Positions 16,621 through 25,062 are shown, counted from the first letter of the stretch. The stretch is DNA of 64,000 nucleotides from Streptomyces sp. SID13031 (GCF_010548305.1 NZ_JAAGLV010000004.1:248001-312000); one strand, 5' to 3'. Notes: generated by a model from the letters alone, not told the origin. A program made the numbers and translations.

Positions 16621-17936
16621 GTGAGCGGATCGCCATCGTCGGTGCCGGCCTGGCAGGGAGTCTGCTCGGGTGTTATCTGGCCCGACGTGGGTTGTCGGTA
16701 ACCCTGTACGAGCGCCGGGCGGACCCGCGAAGGGGGCAGCCCGAGCGTGGTCGGTCGATCAACCTGGCGATCTCCGAGCGCGGGCTGGACGCGTTGCGCC
16801 GGATCGGGCTGGTCGAGTCGGTGATGGCCGACGCGCTGCCGATGAAGGGGCGGATGATCCACCCGGTCGAGGGGCCGCTGGACTTCCATCAGTACAGCGC
16901 GTCGGGGGAGCGGGCGATCAATTCGATCAGCCGCGGGACGCTGAACAACGCGCTGCTCGATGCGGCCGCGGCGGCGCCCGGGGTCTCGGTGCTCTTCGAG
17001 CATCGGCTGGTGGAGCTGGATTCGGCTTCGGGGACGATGGTCTTCGAGACGCCCGAGGGCAAGGTGAAGGCGGTTGCGGACGTAGTACTGGGCGCTGATG
17101 GAGCTGGGTCCGCGGTGCGGGAGCAGTTGCTGGCCGAGGGGGCCGTGGGGGAGGAGGTCGACTTCCTGGACTATGGCTACAAGGAGTTGAGCATCCCTGC
17201 GGTGGACGGCGCGTTCGCGCTGGATCCGGGGGCGTTGCACATCTGGCCGCGCGGTACGTCGATGATGATCGCGCTGCCGAACCCGGATCGGTCGTTCACC
17301 TGCACGCTGTTCTGGCCGGCTGGCAGTTTCGATGCCTTGAGCAACCAGGACTCGATCGAGGCGCACTTCCGCGAGCACTATCCAGACTTGTTGCCGCTGG
17401 CCCCTTCGCTGGTGGACGACTACCGGCACAACCCGGTCGGCGTCCTCGGTACGGTGCACGCCCAGCCCTGGCAGGCCCACGGCCGGACCGCGCTGATCGG
17501 CGACGCGGCCCACGCGATCGTCCCCTTCTACGGCCAGGGCGCCAACTGCGCCTTCGAGGACGTCGTCGAGCTGGACCGCTGCCTGGCCGACACCGGCGGT
17601 TCCTGGGCCCGCGCTCTGCCGCTGTACGAGCACCGCCGCCGCGAGAACACCGAAGCCATCGCCTCGATGGCCCTCGACAACTTCGTGGAGATGCGCGACA
17701 AGGTCACCTCCCCGGTCTTCCGGCTGGGCAAACGGATCGAACACGCCCTGGAACGAGCCCTCCCCGGCCGCTACGTCTCCCGCTATGAGTTGGTCTCCTT
17801 CTCGACCACCCCGTACGCCGATGTCCAGCGACGAGTCCACCGCCAGCACCAGTTCCTGGCCGCCGCGGTGCTGCTCGGCGCAGGTGTTGCAGGCGCCGCA
17901 GCGCGAATCGCCCGCTCCGGCCGGAGGACCCGATGA
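16617..17936 (+). CDS. kmo: Kynurenine 3-monooxygenase
   Basis: 439 residues from ATG 16617, although the frame is open much further upstream. A FAD-dependent aromatic hydroxylase: Rossmann motif IVGAGLAGSLLGCYLARRG, the Kmo-type RGRSINLAIS...RGLDALRRIGL, LGADGAGSAVR and the second FAD motif LIGDAAHAIVPFYGQGANCAFED. The C-terminus ends in a hydrophobic segment (FLAAAVLLGAGVAGAAA) that may be a membrane anchor, as in eukaryotic Kmo. It turns L-kynurenine to 3-hydroxykynurenine using NADPH and O2. It overlaps both neighbours by four bases. Confidence 0.94.
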   Translation: MSERIAIVGAGLAGSLLGCYLARRGLSVTLYERRADPRRGQPERGRSINLAISERGLDALRRIGLVESVMADALPMKGRMIHPVEGPLDFHQYSASGERAINSISRGTLNNALLDAAAAAPGVSVLFEHRLVELDSASGTMVFETPEGKVKAVADVVLGADGAGSAVREQLLAEGAVGEEVDFLDYGYKELSIPAVDGAFALDPGALHIWPRGTSMMIALPNPDRSFTCTLFWPAGSFDALSNQDSIEAHFREHYPDLLPLAPSLVDDYRHNPVGVLGTVHAQPWQAHGRTALIGDAAHAIVPFYGQGANCAFEDVVELDRCLADTGGSWARALPLYEHRRRENTEAIASMALDNFVEMRDKVTSPVFRLGKRIEHALERALPGRYVSRYELVSFSTTPYADVQRRVHRQHQFLAAAVLLGAGVAGAAARIARSGRRTR

Positions 17937-19441
17937 GCGCGGGGTTGTGGCAGCCGGGGCTGCTCACCGGGCAACCCTCTTCGGTCGGCCTGCTGCGGAA
18001 CTTCGTGGGTGGGTCGTTTGTCGAGGGCGGTTCGACCTTCGCGAAGGTCAGTCCGGTGACCGGGGAGCAGATCTTCGACGTCTCGGAGGCTGATGCCTCC
18101 ACGGTGGACGCTGCCGTCAGCGCCGCTCGGGCTGCTCTCAAAGGCCCCTGGGGAAGGATGAGCGAGCAGGAGCGGGCGGTGGTGCTCCGGCGGGTGGCCG
18201 ACGAGTTGGAGCGACGGTTCGACGATCTGGTGGCTGCCGAGGTGGGGGATACCGGGAAGTCGATCAGCCAGGCGCGGACTCTTGATATTCCTCGAGGAGC
18301 GGCCAACTTCCGGTCGTTCGCGGACTTTGCGACGACTGCTTCGACCGAGTCGTACACCACCACGCTCGCGGACGGCAGGCGTGCGCTGAACTACGCGGTA
18401 CGCAAGCCGGTCGGCGTCGTGGCGATCATCGTGCCGTGGAACCTTCCGTTGCTGTTGCTCACCTGGAAGGTGGCCCCGGCGCTTGCCTGCGGCAACACCG
18501 TGGTGGTCAAGCCGTCGGAGGAGACCCCTTCCTCGGCGACCGTACTGGCCGAGGTGATGGCCGCGGCCGGCGTACCGGATGGTGTCTTCAACCTCGTGCA
18601 CGGCTTCGGTCCGTCATCGGCCGGTGAGTATCTGACCAAGCATCCGGGGGTCGACGCGATCACCTTCACCGGCGAGTCCGCCACCGGTACGGCGATCGCG
18701 AAGGTCGCCGCCGACGGCGTGAAGGCGGTCTCGTTCGAGCTGGGCGGCAAGAACGCCGGCCTGGTCTTCGCCGACGCCGACCTGGACGCGGCGGTCGAAG
18801 GATCGGTCCGCTCGGTCTTCACCAACGGCGGCCAGGTCTGCCTGTGCACCGAGCGGCTCTACGTCGAGCGCCCGGTCTTCGAGGAGTTCTCCACCCGCCT
18901 CGCCGCCCGGGCCGCCGAGCTCACCTTCGGCTGGCCCGCCGACGAGGCGACCGTCAACATGCCGCTGATCTCCAAGACCCACCGCGACAAGGTCCTCTCG
19001 TACTACGACCTGGCGCGCGCCGAGGGCGCCGAGGTGCTCGCCGGTGGCGGCGTACCGTCGTTCGGTGACGCCCGTGACAACGGTTGCTATGTGCAACCGA
19101 CCGTGGTGACCGGGTTGCCCGCTGATGCGCGTACGAACACCGAGGAGGTGTTCGGCCCGATCTGCCACATCGCGCCGTTCGACACCGAGGACGAGGCGTT
19201 TGCCTTGGCCAACGACAGTCAGTATGGGCTGGCGGCAACGGTCTGGACGCGGGACGTGGGGCGGGCCCATCGCGCCGGTGCTGCGCTCGACGTCGGCATC
19301 GTCTGGGTCAACACCTGGTTCCTGCGCGATCTACGGACGCCGTTCGGTGGTACCAAACTCTCGGGTATCGGCCGCGAGGGCGGTAACCACTCCCTGCACT
19401 TCTACTCCGAACTCACCAACGTCTGTGTGGAGCTGTCGTGA
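17933..19441 (+). CDS. 2-aminomuconate 6-semialdehyde dehydrogenase (ALDH family)
   Basis: 502-residue NAD-dependent aldehyde dehydrogenase. The catalytic Cys303 lies in NGGQVCLC, and the general base Glu269 in FELGGKNAG; the GQVCLC form is characteristic of the hydroxymuconic/aminomuconic semialdehyde subgroup. By context it oxidises 2-aminomuconate semialdehyde, produced by the ACMSD encoded downstream, to 2-aminomuconate. Assignment to aminomuconic rather than hydroxymuconic substrate rests on the neighbours. The ATG overlaps the kmo stop. Confidence 0.9.
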   Translation: MSAGLWQPGLLTGQPSSVGLLRNFVGGSFVEGGSTFAKVSPVTGEQIFDVSEADASTVDAAVSAARAALKGPWGRMSEQERAVVLRRVADELERRFDDLVAAEVGDTGKSISQARTLDIPRGAANFRSFADFATTASTESYTTTLADGRRALNYAVRKPVGVVAIIVPWNLPLLLLTWKVAPALACGNTVVVKPSEETPSSATVLAEVMAAAGVPDGVFNLVHGFGPSSAGEYLTKHPGVDAITFTGESATGTAIAKVAADGVKAVSFELGGKNAGLVFADADLDAAVEGSVRSVFTNGGQVCLCTERLYVERPVFEEFSTRLAARAAELTFGWPADEATVNMPLISKTHRDKVLSYYDLARAEGAEVLAGGGVPSFGDARDNGCYVQPTVVTGLPADARTNTEEVFGPICHIAPFDTEDEAFALANDSQYGLAATVWTRDVGRAHRAGAALDVGIVWVNTWFLRDLRTPFGGTKLSGIGREGGNHSLHFYSELTNVCVELS

Positions 19442-19519
19442 GCCGCCCCCACCCTCCAACCCCAAGGCCCCACCCCCCGCAGAACATCAGCCGGGCCCGC
19501 ACCCCCGCACCCTCCGCCA

Positions 19520-19578
19520 ACTTTGTGCGCCAGTTGAGCGTTCTGACCCCGCCGACACGCTCACCTCGTGCACAAAGT
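19520..19578. repeat. 59-nt palindromic element, copy 1
   Basis: Imperfect inverted repeat with arms 19520-19540 and 19558-19578. The ends are ACTTTGTGC and GTGCACAAAGT, with inner TTGAGCG/CGCTCA pairing. It is the same length and has the same ends as the element at 19604. Confidence 0.7.
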
Positions 19579-19603
19579 CGAAACCCTGGCCCCGCCGCCG
19601 GCG

Positions 19604-19662
19604 ACCTTGTGCACCACGTGAGTCTTTTGTCGACCGTCGGATGCTCAGCTCGTGCACAAAGT
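19604..19662. repeat. 59-nt palindromic element, copy 2
   Basis: Arms 19604-19622 and 19644-19662, with ends ACCTTGTGC and GTGCACAAAGT. It starts exactly 84 bases after copy 1. Both sit in the 289-bp gap between the dehydrogenase and the fusion gene; the rest of that gap is purine-rich leader (19680-19730) with no gene. Confidence 0.7.
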
Positions 19663-19730
19663 AGCTGCCAACTGGAGGCTGAGCGAGGGGTAGAGGGAAG
19701 GTTCGTGAGCTTGGGGAGGGGGGAGTGGGG

Positions 19731-20684
19731 ATGAACGACGCGAGGGTGGTGGCGGGGAAGGCGACACCGCGGGGCCGGTTTCCGCATGTGAAGGTGGCCG
19801 GTGGGTTTGCGTATGTGTCGGGGACGTCGAGCCGGCTGCCGGACAACACGATCGCCGGGGCGTCGGTCGACGAGTTCGGGACGACGACGCTGGACATCCG
19901 GGTGCAGACGCGGGCGGTGCTGGAGAACATCCGCGACATCCTGGCGGCGGTCGGGGCGGGGCTCGACGATCTGGTCAGCGTCACGACGTACCTGGTGTCG
20001 ATGAACGACTTCGGTGGGTACAACGAGGTGTACGGCGAGTTCTTCGACGAGAGCGGGCCGGCCCGGACGACGGTCGCGGTGCATCAGTTGCCGCATCCTC
20101 AATTGTTGATCGAGATCCAAGCGGTCGCGGCCATCCCGCAGACCGGAGTGGAAGGTGAACGCACGATGGTGAACCTGGAGTCGACGGATTTCCCGGAGTG
20201 GATCGAGCAGAACAAGCACCTGCTGAAGCCGCCGGTGGGCAACAAGCAGATGTTCCCGACCGGCGACGACTTCATCACGATGGTGGTCGGCGGGCCGAAC
20301 CAGCGGACCGACTTCCACGTCGACCCGTACGAGGAGTTCTTCTACCAGATCAAGGGCACCATGCACGTCGACGTGATGACGGACGACGGGCCGGGCCGGG
20401 TGGACATCAGCGAGGGCGAGATGTGGGTGCTGCCGCGCAACCTGCCGCACTCGCCGCAGCGTGACGCCGGCTCGATCGGCCTGGTGATCGAACGAGTCCG
20501 CGAGCAGGGCACGCTGGAGAAGTTCCGCTGGTACTGCGCCAACTGCGCCGCAATCGTGCACGAGGTCGAGCTCCAGGTGACCGACATCGTCGAGGACCTC
20601 CCGCCGGTCTTCAAGGCCTTCTACGACAGCGAAGAAGCAAGAACCTGCCCGTCCTGCGGCACCCTCCACCCAGGCAAGGCCTGA
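19731..20684 (+). CDS. RidA-type 2-aminomuconate deaminase fused to 3-hydroxyanthranilate 3,4-dioxygenase
   Basis: 317 residues in one uninterrupted frame. Residues 1-145 are a complete RidA/YjgF domain ([41 protein letters not shown]...LIEIQAVA). Residues 146-317 are a complete bacterial 3-HAO. Counted from Met146, the iron ligands fall at the classical positions His51, Glu57, His95, with Arg47 and Arg99, plus the four rubredoxin-type cysteines (CANC, CPSC). Met146 has GAAGG 10 bases upstream, so a separate 3-HAO might also be made internally. 3-HAO opens 3-hydroxyanthranilate to ACMS; RidA-family AmnD enzymes deaminate 2-aminomuconate. ATG 19731 has GAGGGGGGAG upstream. Confidence 0.88.
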   Translation: MNDARVVAGKATPRGRFPHVKVAGGFAYVSGTSSRLPDNTIAGASVDEFGTTTLDIRVQTRAVLENIRDILAAVGAGLDDLVSVTTYLVSMNDFGGYNEVYGEFFDESGPARTTVAVHQLPHPQLLIEIQAVAAIPQTGVEGERTMVNLESTDFPEWIEQNKHLLKPPVGNKQMFPTGDDFITMVVGGPNQRTDFHVDPYEEFFYQIKGTMHVDVMTDDGPGRVDISEGEMWVLPRNLPHSPQRDAGSIGLVIERVREQGTLEKFRWYCANCAAIVHEVELQVTDIVEDLPPVFKAFYDSEEARTCPSCGTLHPGKA

Positions 20685-20724
20685 TGCCAAAAGCAAAGAA
20701 CCGCGCGGTGGGGGAGCGGAGCGC

Positions 20725-21732
20725 GTGACGCGGGCGGTGGATGTGCACACCCACCTCGTGCCGAAGGGATGGCCCGACCTCGCCATCGCCTGTGGGGGTG
20801 AGGGGTGGCCGTGGTTGCGGGTGGATTCTGAGCGGGACGCGATGATCATGGTCGGGGAGAGTGAGTTCCGGCCGATCGGGGCGCAGACCTGGGATCCCGC
20901 GACCCGGCGGGTGGATATGGATGCCGATGGCATCGAGTTGCAGGTGGTGTCGCCGACGCCGGTGTTCTTCGCGTACGAGCGGCCTGCCGACCAAGCGATC
21001 AAGGTTTCGCGGATCTTCAACGATCTGACGCTGGAGACGCTTGCCGGGGACAACAGGTTGGTGCCGTTCTGTCAGGTGCCGTTGCAGGACCCCGACGCTG
21101 CCTGCGAGGAGCTCGACCGGTGCCTGGCCGCCGGGCACGCGGGCGTCGAGATCGGCAACCACGTCGGTGACAAGGATCTCGACGACGCCGGGATCGTTGC
21201 CTTTCTCAAACATTGCGCCGAGGTCGGCGCCCCGGTCCTGGTGCACCCGTGGGACATGCCGGGCGGGCCGCGACTCGACCGGTGGATGGCGCGCTGGCTG
21301 ACCGGGATGCCCGCGGAGACGCATCTGTCCGTGCTGGCGATGATCCTGGGCGGCGCGTTCGACGAGCTGCCCGAGTCGCTCCGGATCTGCTTCGCCCACG
21401 GCGGCGGGAGTTTCGCCTTCTGGCTGGGCCGGGTGGAGAACGCCTGGCAGCGCCGCGGCGACGTAGTACGGGGGAAGTCCCAGCATCCGCCCAGCCACTA
21501 TGTCGGGCGCTTCTCGGTCGACACCGTCGTGTTTGAGCAACCGGCTCTGCGGTTACTGGTCGATACCCTCGGCGAGGACCAGGTGATGGTCGGCAGTGAC
21601 TACCCGTATCCGCTCGGTGAACGGCCCGTCGGGGAGGTTGTCCGGCGGGCCGACTGGCTCTCGGCCGACCAGCAGGTCAAGCTGCTGTCTGAGAACGCCA
21701 GACGATTCTTGGGCCCGAACTGGGAGGTCTGA
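20725..21732 (+). CDS. 2-amino-3-carboxymuconate-6-semialdehyde decarboxylase (ACMSD)
   Basis: 335-residue amidohydrolase_2 family TIM barrel. Metal ligands follow the ACMSD pattern: DVHTHLVPKGWPDL (two His), VHPWDM (His), CFAHGGGSFAFWLGR (His) and the catalytic Asp in GSDYPYPLGE. The enzyme removes CO2 from ACMS to give 2-aminomuconate semialdehyde, diverting it from spontaneous quinolinate formation and so committing the pathway to carbon catabolism rather than NAD synthesis. The GTG start at 20725 follows GGGGGAGCGGAG. The stop is one base from the next ATG. Confidence 0.93.
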   Translation: MTRAVDVHTHLVPKGWPDLAIACGGEGWPWLRVDSERDAMIMVGESEFRPIGAQTWDPATRRVDMDADGIELQVVSPTPVFFAYERPADQAIKVSRIFNDLTLETLAGDNRLVPFCQVPLQDPDAACEELDRCLAAGHAGVEIGNHVGDKDLDDAGIVAFLKHCAEVGAPVLVHPWDMPGGPRLDRWMARWLTGMPAETHLSVLAMILGGAFDELPESLRICFAHGGGSFAFWLGRVENAWQRRGDVVRGKSQHPPSHYVGRFSVDTVVFEQPALRLLVDTLGEDQVMVGSDYPYPLGERPVGEVVRRADWLSADQQVKLLSENARRFLGPNWEV

Positions 21733-21733
21733 A

Positions 21734-22456
21734 ATGTCAGAGGACCGCTCTGTACTGACGCGCGAGGCAAGAGATCCGGACGAGGAGCTCCAGTACGGCA
21801 AGTACCCGGAGCAGATGGTCGACGTGTGGCACGCGGACGACGACCGGCCGGTGATCGTGTTCCTGCATGGCGGGTTCTGGCGGCCGGAGTACGACCGGAT
21901 CCATGTCCGTCCGCTCTGCGAGGCGCTGGCCGACCGGGGCTGGCCGGTGGCGTCGATCGACTACCGCCGCGAGCCGGGCAACCCCGACTCCACGGCCAAC
22001 GACGTCCGCGACGCCCTCGACAAGCTGCCAGACCTGATGGACCTGCATGCCGGCTTCATCCTGGCGGGCCACTCCGCCGGCGGCCAGCTGGCCCTGTGGG
22101 CGGCGGCGACTTTCAACCCGATCCGGCTGCGCGGCGTAGTCGCCCTGGCTCCCGTCGCCGACCTACTCCTGGCCGACCGGCTCGAGCTGGACAAAACCGC
22201 GGTCCAGGACTTCCTCGGCGGCGGCGTCCGTAACGACCTCGACCCCACCCACCTCCCCGCCCCGATCAGGCCGGTCACCCTCATCCACGGCACCACGGAC
22301 CCCCGAGTCCCCATCTCCGTCTCCGAGTCCTACGCCGGCTCCCACCCGACAGCCAGGCTCGTCCGAGCCGAAGGCGTGGGCCACTTCGAACTGATAGACC
22401 CCCACAGCGAAGCCTGGCCCTACGTAACAGCCGAACTGACTCGACTCTCGGGGTAG
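21734..22456 (+). CDS. Alpha/beta hydrolase, probable kynurenine formamidase (arylformamidase type)
   Basis: 240 residues from ATG 21734. The oxyanion motif HGGFW is the one used by arylformamidases. The nucleophile elbow is GHSAGG, an Asp follows in HGTTDPRVP and the catalytic His in VGHFELID. By context it would hydrolyse N-formylkynurenine to kynurenine, the only upper-pathway hydrolase step the cluster otherwise lacks. It is unrelated to the cyclase-type KynB of many bacteria. It begins one base after the ACMSD stop and closes the operon, convergent with the O-methyltransferase gene. Confidence 0.83.
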   Translation: MSEDRSVLTREARDPDEELQYGKYPEQMVDVWHADDDRPVIVFLHGGFWRPEYDRIHVRPLCEALADRGWPVASIDYRREPGNPDSTANDVRDALDKLPDLMDLHAGFILAGHSAGGQLALWAAATFNPIRLRGVVALAPVADLLLADRLELDKTAVQDFLGGGVRNDLDPTHLPAPIRPVTLIHGTTDPRVPISVSESYAGSHPTARLVRAEGVGHFELIDPHSEAWPYVTAELTRLSG

Positions 22457-22460
22457 CCGG

Positions 22461-23150
22461 TCAGGCGCGTTTTACGGCGGCCAGGAGGCCGTTGCTGGTG
22501 GGGAGCAGGGCTGAGGTGAGGTCGTCGTTGTCGCGGATGGCTCGGATGAGGTCGCGGACTGACGTGGTGTCGGGGTCGCGGTGGGCGGGGTCGGCTACCC
22601 GGCCGCGGAGGAGGGCGTTGTCGAAGGCGACGACGCCGCCGGGGCGGAGCAGGCGGAGAGCCTCGTGCAGGTAGGCCGTGTACTCGCGCTTGTCCGCGTC
22701 GCAGAAGACCAGGTCGTAGTGGCCGTCGGTCAGCCGGGTGACGACGTCCAGCGCTGAGCCGGCGATCAGGCGGAAGCGGTTGGACGGTACGCCGGCGTCG
22801 AGGAAGGTCTGGCGCGCCAGGCGCTGGTTCTCCGCGTCCAGGTCGACCGTGGTCAGCGTGCCGTCGGCGCGCATCCCGCGCAGCAGCGCCAGGCCGGAGA
22901 CGCCACAGCCGGTACCGATCTCGACGACCGCCTTGGCGCCCGTGGCGGCGGCCAGCATGCTCAGCGCGGAGGCCGCACCCGGGCCGATCGAGGAGATGCC
23001 GATCTCCTCGGCGCTCGCCCGTGCACCCGTGACGACCTCGTCCTCACCGGTGTAGTCCTCGGTGTAGGCCCAGGACGTGGGGTCGATGCCCGTGGCGATG
23101 ATGCCCTCCCTGATCGGTGCCGCTGCGGTACTCATCCCTGCGGTCGTCAT
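22461..23150 (-). CDS. SAM-dependent O-methyltransferase
   Basis: 229 residues of the catechol/caffeoyl-CoA O-methyltransferase type (Methyltransf_3). The SAM motif is VVEIGTGCGVSGLALLRGM, with motif VDLDAENQRLARQ and the metal-binding segment DLVFCDADKREY followed by VAFDNALLRG. The mycobacterial homologue (Rv1220c) also lies immediately before sigE; here about 5 kb of other genes intervene. The acceptor substrate is not known. The ATG at 23150 is preceded by a TAGGCT box 9 nt upstream, a weak leaderless candidate. Confidence 0.9.
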   Translation of the reverse strand: MTTAGMSTAAAPIREGIIATGIDPTSWAYTEDYTGEDEVVTGARASAEEIGISSIGPGAASALSMLAAATGAKAVVEIGTGCGVSGLALLRGMRADGTLTTVDLDAENQRLARQTFLDAGVPSNRFRLIAGSALDVVTRLTDGHYDLVFCDADKREYTAYLHEALRLLRPGGVVAFDNALLRGRVADPAHRDPDTTSVRDLIRAIRDNDDLTSALLPTSNGLLAAVKRA

Positions 23151-23296
23151 ATATGGCGAAGCCTAGCGTCCCGCAGCCTCCGGGCCGCGCCTCCCGCGCT
23201 GACGTTGCGCACTCCTGCTCGTAACTTCTAGACATGAGCAGATATGATCGGGTTGACTAGGCAGCGAACACCCATCGAAGGAGGTGCGGACAGATG

Positions 23297-24079
23297 TCAG
23301 GACCGGATGACGTCGATCCCGGCTTCCTTGAAGATCGACAGCTGCGACTCGTCGGCCTGCGCGTCGGTGACGAGCGTGTCGATCTCGGTCAGCTCGCAGA
23401 TCCGGGCGAAGGCGCGCTGGCCGAGCTTGCTCGAGTCGGCCACCACGACCACCTTGGCGGCCCGGCTGACGATCAGCTGGTTGATGTTCGCCTCGCCCTC
23501 GTGGTGGGCGGTGGCGCCGGTCTCGTCGATCCCGTCGACGCCGATGAAGGCGATGTCCAGCGACAGGTCGGCCAGGATCCGGTGCGACAGCGGCCCGATC
23601 ATCTCGTACGACTGCGGCCGCGCGACGCCGCCGGTCAGCACCATCTTGACGTGCGGCCGGACGATCAGCTCGTTGGCGATGTTCAGCGCGTTGGTGACCA
23701 GCGTGAAGGCGGGCTCACCGTGCTCGGCGGACAGCTCCGGGCGGGTCGCCAGCGTGCGCGCCACCTCGGAGATCGTCGTACCGCCGTTCATCCCGATCAC
23801 CATGCCGCGCCGGACCAGGGTGGCCGCGGCCTGCGCGATCCGCTGCTTCTCCGACGCGAAACGCGCAGTCTTGTAGCGCAGCGGCAGGTCGTAGGAGACC
23901 GCGTTGGCGACCGCGCCGCCGCGGGTCCGGGTCAGAAGCTGCTGTTTTCCCAGGTGGTCCAGGTCGCGCCGGATCGTCGCCGCGGAGACGTGCAACTGCT
24001 CCGCGAGCTCGTCGACATCGATCGCGCCCTTTTCCGCGAGCGTCTCGAGCAACGTATTCAGGCGTTCGTAACGCTTCAC
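23297..24079 (-). CDS. DeoR-family transcriptional regulator
   Basis: 260 residues from the GTG at 24077-24079, which has GGAGG at good spacing. The N-terminal DeoR helix-turn-helix (KRYERLNTLLETLAEKGAIDVDELAEQLHVSAATIRRDLDHL) is followed by the C-terminal sugar-phosphate sensor domain (LTRTRGGAV, NALNIANELI, LTGGVARPQSYEMIGP, DIAFIGVDGID, VVADSSKLGQRAF). The divergent partner is a SIS-domain sugar-phosphate enzyme, the expected target. Three TTCGA boxes spaced one helical turn apart lie between them. Confidence 0.93.
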   Translation of the reverse strand: MKRYERLNTLLETLAEKGAIDVDELAEQLHVSAATIRRDLDHLGKQQLLTRTRGGAVANAVSYDLPLRYKTARFASEKQRIAQAAATLVRRGMVIGMNGGTTISEVARTLATRPELSAEHGEPAFTLVTNALNIANELIVRPHVKMVLTGGVARPQSYEMIGPLSHRILADLSLDIAFIGVDGIDETGATAHHEGEANINQLIVSRAAKVVVVADSSKLGQRAFARICELTEIDTLVTDAQADESQLSIFKEAGIDVIRS

Positions 24080-24133
24080 CCGGGCGGCCTCCTTCACACA
24101 AACGGTCAGCCGGACGGCTGCCGGTTGGCACCA

Positions 24134-24158
24134 TTCGATCACGTTCGAGCAGTTTCGA
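24134..24158. promoter_or_regulatory. Probable DeoR operator: three TTCGA boxes at 10-bp spacing
   Basis: TTCGA occurs at 24134, 24144 and 24154, exactly 10 bp apart and so on one face of the helix, 22 bp before the SIS start and 55 bp from the regulator start. DeoR-type operators are typically short direct repeats of this kind. Confidence 0.6.
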
Positions 24159-24180
24159 CCATTACAAGTCCGGAGACGAC

Positions 24181-25062
24181 ATGACCGACACGCCATTCGT
24201 GAGCACTGAGATCGCCACTCAGCCCGAGCTGTGGCGGCAGGTGTCAGCCGGTTTCGCGCAGTACGGTGACGCATTGCCCAAGGCCGGGCAGCGCGTTGCG
24301 GCCGTCGGCTGTGGCACGTCCTGGTTCATGGCGATGGCGTACGCCGCGCTGCGCGAGGACCTCGGCCAGGGCCTGACCGACGCGTTCGCCGGGTCGGAGT
24401 TCCCGGCCGGCCGCGAGTACGACGCGGTGGTGGTGATCAGCCGGTCGGGTACGACGACCGAGGTGCTCGACCTGATCCGGAACACGCAACTGCCGACGAT
24501 CGCGATCACCGCGACGCCGGGTTCGCCGATCGTCGAGCTCGCCGACCACACCATCATGCTCGACTTCGCCGACGAGCAGTCCGTAGTACAGACCCGGTTC
24601 GCGACCACCACGCTCGCGCTGCTGCGGGCGTCGCTCGGGCAGGACCTGTCGCAGGCTGCCGCGGACGCCGAGGTGGCGCTCACCATCGACGTCGACGAGC
24701 TGGCGAAGCTGGAGCAGGTCACCTACCTGGGCACCCGCTGGACCATCGGCCTGGCGCACGAGGCCGGCCTGAAGCAGCGCGAAGCCGCATCGGCATGGAC
24801 CGAGGCCTACCCGGCGATGGACTACCGCCACGGCCCGATCGCGATCGCCCAGCCCGGCCGAGGCGTCTGGATCTTCGGCGAACCGCCGGCGGACCTGCTG
24901 GCCGACGTCATCGCCACCGGCGCAACGATCGTCCACCACGCCGACCTCGACCCGATGGCGTCCCTGGTGGTCGCCCAGCGGGTAGCGGTCGCCAAGTCCC
25001 TCGCCCTGGGCCTCAACCCCGACCAGCCCCGCAGCTTGTCCCGCTCCGTCATCCTCGGCTGA
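24181..25062 (+). CDS. SIS-domain sugar-phosphate isomerase/deaminase-like protein
   Basis: 293 residues with two SIS domains (about 25-150 and 175-290), resembling the isomerase half of GlmS and AgaS/FrlB-type deaminases. Motifs: AVGCGTSWFMAMAYAALRED, VISRSGTTTEVLD, YLGTRWTIGLAHEAGLKQREA and EAYPAMDYRHGPIA. The exact sugar phosphate is not deducible; an amino-sugar or ketosamine phosphate is likely. ATG 24181 has GGAG six bases upstream. It is divergent from the DeoR gene, forming a local regulatory pair. Confidence 0.88.
   Translation: MTDTPFVSTEIATQPELWRQVSAGFAQYGDALPKAGQRVAAVGCGTSWFMAMAYAALREDLGQGLTDAFAGSEFPAGREYDAVVVISRSGTTTEVLDLIRNTQLPTIAITATPGSPIVELADHTIMLDFADEQSVVQTRFATTTLALLRASLGQDLSQAAADAEVALTIDVDELAKLEQVTYLGTRWTIGLAHEAGLKQREAASAWTEAYPAMDYRHGPIAIAQPGRGVWIFGEPPADLLADVIATGATIVHHADLDPMASLVVAQRVAVAKSLALGLNPDQPRSLSRSVILG

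Noticed and set aside
19442..19730. Small gene in the gap before the RidA/3-HAO fusion
   Set aside because: The short frames here follow the palindromic repeats and are Pro/Arg-rich noise; no conserved peptide is apparent.
23294..24184. 296-codon + strand frame with a strong Shine-Dalgarno
   Set aside because: It is the exact antisense of a canonical DeoR regulator; the translation is Arg/Asp/Gly-rich with no recognisable family.
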